From: Prevotellaceae bacterium
Lineage (GTDB): Bacteria > Bacteroidota > Bacteroidia > Bacteroidales > Paludibacteraceae
Assembly (NCBI GenBank): GCA_031290375.1
Contig: JAITNR010000082.1
Span: 1 to 7,602, forward strand
DNA: 7,602 nt
Reading direction: 5' to 3'
In this document: positions 1-5,925 of the stretch, in pieces
How the letters are laid out: every line of letters begins with the position of its first letter
Numbering within the stretch: position 1 is the stretch's first letter
Program-made: the position numbers and the translations under genes
Notes under the pieces: generated by a model
The model's input: the letters and a program-made list of their open reading frames with translations, nothing else
Told to the model about the DNA's origin: nothing
Database searches by the model: none

Positions 1-47
1 GCAAAAATAATAAACAAAATTCGTAATTAATAAAATTTATTTAGAAT

Positions 48-248
48 ATGAAAACAATTTCAGATTTTTCAGGATTCCAATGTAGCGTTGCGCAATTGGA
101 CGAAATTAGAGGCGGGAGAGAATTGGAGGAGACAATTTATTCAGGATGTGGCCCAAGTTATTTATATGGGACTAGTGATGAATGGATGTACATTTATGAT
201 GATGATACTTGGGAAGTAGAACATGTTGAAAGTTGGTTCTGTGGCTGA
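48..248 (+). CDS. Double-glycine-leader RiPP precursor peptide (grasp-with-spasm type)
   Basis: A 66-aa peptide that I read as the substrate of the maturases encoded downstream. Seen: a short leader beginning MKTISDF and ending LDEIRGG, with Gly22-Gly23 as the expected C39-peptidase cleavage site. This leaves a 43-residue core (residues 24-66). The core is rich in acidic residues (Glu25, 27, 28, Asp44, Glu45, Asp51-53, Glu56, 58, 61) and hydroxyl residues (Thr29, Ser32, Ser37, Thr42, Ser43, Thr54, Ser62), the side chains that graspetide-type ATP-grasp ligases join. It has two Cys (34 and 65), several aromatics and no Lys. The start is the only sensible ATG. No Shine-Dalgarno is present, as is normal in Bacteroidota. 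A terminator follows 9 nt after the stop. The precursor role is inferred from leader, size and neighbours; the modification itself is not shown. Only one precursor copy is visible, but others could lie to the left. Confidence 0.88.
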   Translation: MKTISDFSGFQCSVAQLDEIRGGRELEETIYSGCGPSYLYGTSDEWMYIYDDDTWEVEHVESWFCG

Positions 249-257
249 ATGTAGAAG

Positions 258-307
258 TAAGATGCTCTAATTGTTTATGACAAATAGAGCATCTTATTTT
301 TTATTTT
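258..307 (+). terminator. Intrinsic terminator after the precursor gene
   Basis: A perfect 12-bp inverted repeat (258-269 TAAGATGCTCTA with 285-296 TAGAGCATCTTA). It can extend inward past one A-A mismatch by four more pairs (271-274 with 280-283), leaving a 5-nt loop. A run of six T (297-302), then A and four more T, follows directly. This is a textbook Rho-independent terminator between the precursor and the rest of the operon. Partial read-through would give more precursor mRNA than enzyme mRNA. No clear promoter sits between it and the next ATG at 327; TATTTTG at 302-308 is one T short of the TAnnTTTG element. Confidence 0.9.
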
Positions 308-326
308 GTTATTTAATTTTAAAGAT

Positions 327-1487
327 ATGCTAAAAAAAATATTTTTCTCAGTCTTTTTACTGTGCAATTTTCTGTTGTATGCAGAAAACAACATCTATCT
401 GGACTATTTCAAAAAAGTCAATCAGGCCGAATTACACATAGCAAAATCGGATTACAAGGGCGCCTTGGAAATTTATAAAGCATTGTTTGACGCTTATCCG
501 CATAGTTTTTATAAAGATGTCCACAATGCGGCAATTTGTGCAATTGAAACAAAACAGTATAAGGATGCCTTGCAATTATCGAAAGATTTGGTATTGCATG
601 GTTACGAATTGAAAGATTTCGATTGTTCCGGATTTAACGCCTTAAAGAACAGTAAAAAACAGTGGAAGCAATTTTTGTCCGACTATCCAAAACTGCGTGC
701 CCAATACGAAAAAACACTTGATTTACCGCTTCGGGAGCAATATCTGACATTATTTAGAATAGACCAAAAAGCAGCAGGAAATTATAATAATGTGAGAGAC
801 ATGGACAGTGTTTTTTACAGACTTGCAACATCGGTCTCGAATTTGATTCAAAAACGCAGCTTTCAGCATTGGATGACTAAGAAAGATACTATTAATTTTA
901 AGCTTTTAGCTATGTTGCGGCATTATTGCGGCTTAGAAAACCGGATTAAAGCCAGTGAAGCGATGCAAAAGGACAGTCTTTATATAAATATGAAAAAAAA
1001 CGATATTCGTATATTGGTAAATCAGGCCTTGGTTGACGGTTTATTGTTACCCGAACATTATGTTGCAATCACCACTTATTCGGACAGCACAAACCCTTAT
1101 GGAGAGACTGCAATTGAAATTGACTATGATAGTGAAACAATAAGACCGTTTTTACCGATTCCGATTGAGAAAATAGAGGAAGTTAATCAACGTAGAGTAA
1201 GTATTGGTTTACCCCCTGTTAATGATTTAACACAAGGTATGATAAATGCTACATGGTACAAAGAATATCCCTTTAAGAAAATAAAGGAAGCATGGCTTGC
1301 TTGTGATACTTGCATTACAATGAGGGATTATCTTTTTGTTGCAAAAAAGATAGAATTAGAAGTAAAAAATAATTATGAATATGATAAAGGATGTCTTATT
1401 ATTCAAAATATGACAAAAATTACTAATATTTATTTAAAAGGAGGTCGGGAATACCAGAAAAATCTCATACCCCGAAAAAAAGAATAA
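327..1487 (+). CDS. Exported TPR protein with DUF6624-like C-terminal region
   Basis: A 386-aa protein of unknown function. Residues 1-19 form a signal peptide: Lys3-Lys4, a hydrophobic core, then LLYA before Glu20, a likely signal peptidase I site. No lipobox is visible, so a soluble periplasmic or secreted protein is likely. Residues 30-94 resemble two tetratricopeptide helices pairs (KSDYKGALEIYKALFDAYP, then KQYKDALQLSKDL). Further down, NPYGE (256-260) and VNQRRVSIGLPPVND (286-300) resemble the end of DUF6624 proteins, where a YGTQ-like motif precedes an RRxxxGLPP motif. That match is from memory. An in-frame TTG at 306 would add 7 residues, but it lies in the terminator T-tract and spoils the signal peptide, so I chose ATG 327. 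The stop is 5 nt before gwsG. Placement between precursor and maturases suggests a cluster-specific job in the envelope, such as product binding, trimming or self-protection; this is inference. Confidence 0.82.
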   Translation: MLKKIFFSVFLLCNFLLYAENNIYLDYFKKVNQAELHIAKSDYKGALEIYKALFDAYPHSFYKDVHNAAICAIETKQYKDALQLSKDLVLHGYELKDFDCSGFNALKNSKKQWKQFLSDYPKLRAQYEKTLDLPLREQYLTLFRIDQKAAGNYNNVRDMDSVFYRLATSVSNLIQKRSFQHWMTKKDTINFKLLAMLRHYCGLENRIKASEAMQKDSLYINMKKNDIRILVNQALVDGLLLPEHYVAITTYSDSTNPYGETAIEIDYDSETIRPFLPIPIEKIEEVNQRRVSIGLPPVNDLTQGMINATWYKEYPFKKIKEAWLACDTCITMRDYLFVAKKIELEVKNNYEYDKGCLIIQNMTKITNIYLKGGREYQKNLIPRKKE

Positions 1488-1492
1488 AATTT

Positions 1493-2464
1493 ATGGTACT
1501 GATAATGAGCGAGAACAATGATATAACTACCGACAGGGTTATAGAGTGGCTCTACTTTTTCGGGGTAACAGATATTGTCCGAATTAATAAGGGAGATAAA
1601 ATAATAATTGAAAAAATTGATATCCAAAACAATACAATTATTTTAAAAACCAAAGACAAGGAAATAGATTTAAGGGACATCGCCTTTTTTTGGTATAGAA
1701 GAGGCTTATTGACCCATTTTACAGAGAAAGAAATTGTTTTTGAAGACGCCGATTTAAACCGGCAAGCCAATCGGTTTTTAAATTTCGAATGGCATATTTG
1801 TCGGGACTTCATACTTTATTCTCTCCAACAGAAAAAATCTTTGGGAAACTTTTTCAAGTCGGAAGCGAACAAACCGGTTAATTTAAGGATAGCCAAAGAA
1901 TGTGGATTGGAAATACCGGAATCTATTATTTCCGAATCAATAGCATTGTTAAAAAATTTTCAGAACAATGGCCCCGTTATTACAAAACCTATCGGAGAGG
2001 CATTGTCCCTTGGCTATAAAGAAGGAAATTATCGCATATTTACAACAGAGGTGAAGAAAGAATTTTTCACAGATGAAAAAACAATTTTTCCTACACTGTT
2101 ACAAAAAAAGATTGAAAAGCAGTTTGAGATAAGAGCTTTTGTCATGTATGAAAAAATATATGCCATGGCTATTTTTTCTCAGAGAAATTCAAAAACCAAT
2201 ATTGATTATAGAAATTATGACTTTGAAAAGAAGAACCGGATGATTCCCTATATTTTACCCTTGGCATTGCAGGAAAAAATTTTAAATTTTATGCAAAAAA
2301 CCGGGTTGGATACCGGTTCATTTGACTTCATAAAAACCCCGGACAATCGGTATGTTTTTTTGGAAGTAAATCCGGTTGGCGTTATTGATATGGTGAGTAG
2401 CCATTGCAATTACAATATTGAGAAAGAAATAGCCGAAATGATTAAAAATAAAATGTGCATATGA
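1493..2464 (+). CDS. gwsG: ATP-grasp peptide maturase, grasp-with-spasm system
   Basis: A 323-aa cytoplasmic ATP-grasp ligase of the graspetide-synthetase type (relatives MvdC/MvdD). The family activates an Asp/Glu side chain of the precursor as acyl phosphate and joins it to a Ser/Thr hydroxyl (ester) or Lys amine (amide). Seen: an N-terminal pre-ATP-grasp part with FFWYRRG (65-71); NKPVNLRIAKECGLEIPES (126-144), the helix leading into the ATP-grasp fold; ITKPIGEA with Lys165 as probable ATP ligand; LQKKIEKQFEIRAF (203-216); DYR (238-240), matching the catalytic DxR of these enzymes; and GSFDF with Asp278 plus LEVNPVG with Glu291 and Asn293 as metal ligands. Core residues appear intact and length is normal. 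I prefer ATG 1493 over ATG 1505, because the start MVLIMSENND matches how family members begin. The 3' end overlaps the next small ORF as ATGA. Confidence 0.9.
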   Translation: MVLIMSENNDITTDRVIEWLYFFGVTDIVRINKGDKIIIEKIDIQNNTIILKTKDKEIDLRDIAFFWYRRGLLTHFTEKEIVFEDADLNRQANRFLNFEWHICRDFILYSLQQKKSLGNFFKSEANKPVNLRIAKECGLEIPESIISESIALLKNFQNNGPVITKPIGEALSLGYKEGNYRIFTTEVKKEFFTDEKTIFPTLLQKKIEKQFEIRAFVMYEKIYAMAIFSQRNSKTNIDYRNYDFEKKNRMIPYILPLALQEKILNFMQKTGLDTGSFDFIKTPDNRYVFLEVNPVGVIDMVSSHCNYNIEKEIAEMIKNKMCI

Positions 2465-2628
2465 AAGAAGATAAAATATTTGAAGGAAAATTTGAGTTTC
2501 CGATTTGCGTGCAACAAGCAAAATTTAAAATTTTGGAAAGAGACGTGTATAGCGTTCCCATTAAAAAATTTCAAACAAATAACCATTTGGTAATAGAATA
2601 CTTCAGACCTATATCCAAACTTTTTTAA
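2461..2628 (+). CDS. Small uncharacterised 55-aa protein between gwsG and gwsS
   Basis: An open frame of 55 codons plus TAA starts at the ATG overlapping the gwsG stop (ATGA at 2461-2464) and ends 11 nt before the gwsS start. The tight fit on both sides is what makes it credible as a translationally coupled gene. The product starts MKEDKIFEGKFEFPICVQQA and ends EYFRPISKLF. It is basic, rich in Lys, Phe and Ile, and has one Cys (16), no Gly-Gly motif, no signal peptide and no clear membrane segment. It is too short for a full RiPP recognition element and I do not recognise the family. It is not in frame with gwsS, so it is not simply an upstream extension of that gene. Alternatives are an adaptor for the maturases, an atypical second peptide, or a chance ORF in a 175-nt gap. 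Confidence 0.55.
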   Translation: MKEDKIFEGKFEFPICVQQAKFKILERDVYSVPIKKFQTNNHLVIEYFRPISKLF

Positions 2629-2639
2629 AACTTTGAAGA

Positions 2640-3713
2640 ATGAATCAGCGACAACAGCCGGATTATTTCAAACTCTTTTCTTGTTGTAAAATCGTAAAAG
2701 GGTTCGCAAGAAGTATTATTTATGATCTTCAGCGAAAAGAATACCATTTTATTCCAAATTCTCTGTATGAGATATTGTTTTTGTACAAGGAAAAGTCGAT
2801 ACCTGAAATTAAAAACGGCTATGATGCAGAAAGCCAAGCAATCATTGATAGTTTTTTTCAGTACCTGTTTGATAAAGAACTGGCATTTCCCTGTCAATAT
2901 GAAGATTTATCTCAATTTCCCGAAATGAACAACGCAAACCGGGAAACGCCTTGTTTGCTGGAAAGTTTTATGGTAGACATAGATGAAAAATCAAATCATG
3001 ATTATGTGAAAATAATTGAACCGCTCTCCCAATTGGCGCTTAAAGCAATTCAATTGCGCTGCTTCGATAGAATGGATATTGTTTTCATCCATGAAATAAT
3101 GGATTTAATCAAGAAAAGTGATATCCGGACAGTCGAATGGTTCATTCCTTATAACCGGGATATTCATCCGGAAGACTGGGAAAAATTGATTCATGAGCAT
3201 ATGAAAATTACATCCATCACGATTTACAATGCAAAAGAACCGGATATATGCTACATCCAACAAGCAACATTAATTCATAAACAAGAAAATATTACTTCCT
3301 GTGAAGACTGCGGTAAAATTTCAAAAAATGTATTTACCTGTAACCTGCATTTATACACGGAATCCCAGCAATACAATACCTGCCTGAACGGTAAGGCATC
3401 CGTAGATGTATCCGGACAAATCAGGAACTGTCCGAGTATGCCTGTCGGTTTCGGTCATTACAGGGATGTATCCCTGATAGAAACGGTTAAAAAACCGGTA
3501 TTTCAGCAATTGTGGAAGATACGAAAAGATGATATAAACGTATGCCGGGATTGTGAGTTTCGCTATATGTGTACCGATTGCCGCGCTTATATAAAAGACA
3601 AGTCCAATATTTTATCCCAACCGGAAAAATGCAGGTATAATCCTTACATTGCCAAATGGGAAGGTGAAGAAGGATATTGTGCGATAAATGCAGGAGCGAA
3701 TAATCAAATTTAA
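2640..3713 (+). CDS. gwsS: SPASM-domain peptide maturase lacking a radical SAM core, grasp-with-spasm system
   Basis: A 357-aa cytoplasmic partner of the ATP-grasp ligase. The N-terminus (YFKLFSCCKIVKGF at 9-22, then a stretch through IPNSLYEIL) fits the family start and has no CxxxCxxC radical-SAM motif. The C-terminal SPASM region has the iron-sulfur cysteine pattern: Cys248, then Gly259-x4-Cys264; Cys302-xx-Cys305-x5-Cys311-xx-Cys314 within CRDCEFRYMCTDCRAY; and Cys331. Extra cysteines at 221, 224 and 234 precede it, and Cys15-Cys16 lie near the N-terminus. In radical SAM enzymes SPASM binds auxiliary 4Fe-4S clusters and helps hold the peptide. Here, without the catalytic core, a scaffold or substrate-presenting role is more likely than radical chemistry (inference). 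ATG 2640 is the first usable start. The stop directly abuts the next start (TAA-ATG), indicating coupling with the exporter gene. Confidence 0.9.
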   Translation: MNQRQQPDYFKLFSCCKIVKGFARSIIYDLQRKEYHFIPNSLYEILFLYKEKSIPEIKNGYDAESQAIIDSFFQYLFDKELAFPCQYEDLSQFPEMNNANRETPCLLESFMVDIDEKSNHDYVKIIEPLSQLALKAIQLRCFDRMDIVFIHEIMDLIKKSDIRTVEWFIPYNRDIHPEDWEKLIHEHMKITSITIYNAKEPDICYIQQATLIHKQENITSCEDCGKISKNVFTCNLHLYTESQQYNTCLNGKASVDVSGQIRNCPSMPVGFGHYRDVSLIETVKKPVFQQLWKIRKDDINVCRDCEFRYMCTDCRAYIKDKSNILSQPEKCRYNPYIAKWEGEEGYCAINAGANNQI

Positions 3714-5912
3714 ATGAGCGCATTTCCTTCTTTCACCCAGTATGACGCCATGGACTGCGGCCCCACTTGCCTCCGTATGCTTGCCGTGCATTACGGACAA
3801 AACTATTCCTTAGAAGCCCTTCGGGAAAAATCCCATATTTCTCGCGAGGGCGTTTCTATGTTGGGTATCAGCGAGGCTGCCGAAAATATCGGTTTTCGTA
3901 CCTTGGGCGCTTCGCTTTCGTTTAAAGATTTGGAAGAAGCGCCTTTGCCCTGCATTGTCCACTGGAACCAGAACCATTTTGTGGTTGTTTATCAAATCAA
4001 AAAGAAAGGGAAGAAAGCCGAAATTTATGTTGCCGACCCAGTTTCCGGAAAATTGAAATATAGCCAAGCGGAATTTTGCAATGCTTGGCTGAGTACTAAA
4101 AAAGAAGAGAAAAGCAAAGGTTCTGTTTTGTTACTGGAACCCACGCCCGATTTTTATACCCTGAAAGAGGATGAAAAAATAAACCGGAAAGGATTCGGAT
4201 TTTTGCTTTCCTATTTGAAACCGTACAAAAAATTGATATTCCAGTTATTTCTCGGATTACTGTTCGGCAGTTTACTGCAATTGGTTTTCCCGTTTCTGAC
4301 CCAATCCATTGTCGATTTGGGTATCAATAGCCAAAATATCGGCTTTGTCTACTTGGTGCTTATCGCTCAACTTACCTTGACACTCAGCAGTTCTGCCGTA
4401 GAGTTTATCAGAGGTTGGATACTGTTGCATCTGGGAACCAGAATCAATATCTCTTTGATTTCGGATTTTTTAATTAAGTTGATGCGCCTGCCGATGGAAT
4501 ATTTCGATACGAAAATGACCGGCGATATCCTGCAACGTATCAGCGACCATACACGCATCCAGAATTTTCTGACTAATTCGAGTCTGAGCACCCTTTTTTC
4601 AATGTTCAATATCCTGATTTTCGGAATTGTACTTTGCCTGTACAGTTTGGTTATTTTCGGCATTTTTCTGTTGGGCAGCGCTTTGTATTTCGCATGGGTC
4701 TGGATTTTCATGAAACAGCGTGCGGAACTCGACCACAAAAATTTCGCGCAACAATCGGCCAATCAGAGCAATATTGTTCAATTGGTGACAGGTATGCAGG
4801 AAATCAAACTCAATGCCTGCGAACAGCAAAAACGTTGGGATTGGGAACGAATTCAGGCCCGTTTGTTCCGCTTGCGGATTAAAGCCTTGGCGCTGGGGCA
4901 ATACCAAGATTCCGGTGCGGTATTGATCAATCAGACCAAAAATATCCTGATTACAGTTTTTGTGGCCAAATTGGTCATAGACGGGCAGATGACCTTGGGC
5001 ATGATGCTTTCGGTACAATATATTATTGGTCAGTTAGATAGTCCTGTAAATCAATTAATTGGATTCATTCGCCAATCACAGGACGCCAAGCTGAGTCTGG
5101 AACGGCTCAGTGAAATACATGGAAAAGAAGACGAAGAGCAGTTTGATGAAAATAAGATTCGGAAAATTCCCGGAAATAAAGATATTCGCTTGGAAAATGC
5201 CTGTTTTTCGTATGATAAAACTTCCATTGCACAATGGGTGCTGAAGGATATCAGCTTGCTTATTCCCGCCAACAAACAAACTGCTATTGTCGGGATGAGT
5301 GGTAGCGGAAAAACAACCTTGTTAAAATTGCTCTTGGGATTTTATCCTTTGCAGAAAGGCGCTATTTATTTAGGAATTAATAGATTGGAAACTTATAGCT
5401 GGCGAGAATGGCGCAAACGTTGCGGCGTAGTAATGCAGGACGGCTTTATTTTTTCGGATACCATTGCCCGGAACATTGCCCCCGGCGTTGAATATATTGA
5501 CAAGGAATGTCTGTTGCAAGCGGTAAATGTAGCCAATATCCGTGATTTTATCGAATCATTGCCCTTGGCTTATAACACCAAAATCGGGAGTGAAGGACAT
5601 GGCTTGAGTCAAGGGCAAAAGCAAAGGATACTGATTGCCCGTGCGGTTTACAAGAATCCGGAATTTGTGTTTTTCGATGAAGCGACCAACGCTTTGGATG
5701 CCAACAACGAACGGGAGATAATGGATAATCTGTCGACCTTTTTCCAAGGTAAAACCGTGTTGATTGTGGCACACCGGCTCAGTACGGTTCGCCATGCAGA
5801 CCGGATAGTGGTGCTGGAAAAGGGGGAAATTGTAGAAGTGGGTACCCATGAAGAATTAACAAAAAAACAGGGCGCTTATTACCGCTTGGTTAAAAATCAA
5901 TTGGAACTGTAA
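3714..5912 (+). CDS. Peptidase-containing ABC transporter (C39 protease, membrane and ATPase domains)
   Basis: A 732-aa inner-membrane exporter that should remove the double-glycine leader and pump out the core peptide. Domains in order: a C39 cysteine protease at about 1-145 with Gln9 (oxyanion hole), Cys15 in MDCGPTCL, His88 in NHFVVVY and Asp108 in ADPVSG, so the catalytic set is complete; a membrane domain at about 165-460 with hydrophobic segments near 172-196, 210-230, 292-332 and 405-450; and an ATPase at about 488-732. The ATPase has Walker A GMSGSGKTT (527-535), Q-loop Gln575, signature LSQGQ (631-635), Walker B FVFFDE (651-656), D-loop ALD (660-662) and switch His687. All motifs are intact and the length is typical of a bacteriocin-type PCAT exporter. 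There is no gap to gwsS before it and 13 nt to the HlyD gene after it. Base composition looks visibly GC-richer than in the maturase genes upstream. Confidence 0.95.
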   Translation: MSAFPSFTQYDAMDCGPTCLRMLAVHYGQNYSLEALREKSHISREGVSMLGISEAAENIGFRTLGASLSFKDLEEAPLPCIVHWNQNHFVVVYQIKKKGKKAEIYVADPVSGKLKYSQAEFCNAWLSTKKEEKSKGSVLLLEPTPDFYTLKEDEKINRKGFGFLLSYLKPYKKLIFQLFLGLLFGSLLQLVFPFLTQSIVDLGINSQNIGFVYLVLIAQLTLTLSSSAVEFIRGWILLHLGTRINISLISDFLIKLMRLPMEYFDTKMTGDILQRISDHTRIQNFLTNSSLSTLFSMFNILIFGIVLCLYSLVIFGIFLLGSALYFAWVWIFMKQRAELDHKNFAQQSANQSNIVQLVTGMQEIKLNACEQQKRWDWERIQARLFRLRIKALALGQYQDSGAVLINQTKNILITVFVAKLVIDGQMTLGMMLSVQYIIGQLDSPVNQLIGFIRQSQDAKLSLERLSEIHGKEDEEQFDENKIRKIPGNKDIRLENACFSYDKTSIAQWVLKDISLLIPANKQTAIVGMSGSGKTTLLKLLLGFYPLQKGAIYLGINRLETYSWREWRKRCGVVMQDGFIFSDTIARNIAPGVEYIDKECLLQAVNVANIRDFIESLPLAYNTKIGSEGHGLSQGQKQRILIARAVYKNPEFVFFDEATNALDANNEREIMDNLSTFFQGKTVLIVAHRLSTVRHADRIVVLEKGEIVEVGTHEELTKKQGAYYRLVKNQLEL

Positions 5913-5925
5913 AAACGATAAATAT

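Noticed and set aside
1..47. Promoter for the precursor gene
   Set aside because: The stretch is AT-rich, but I find no TAnnTTTG element; the promoter may lie left of the window edge.
306..326. TTG start giving a 393-aa form of the exported TPR protein
   Set aside because: The TTG lies in the terminator T-tract and adds seven residues before an otherwise standard signal peptide; ATG 327 is the better start.
1436..1445. AAAAGGAGGT, a perfect Shine-Dalgarno-like string
   Set aside because: It lies inside the coding part of the TPR protein, about 47 nt before the gwsG ATG, too far to serve it, and this phylum makes little use of such sites. Chance within Lys-Gly-Gly codons is more likely.
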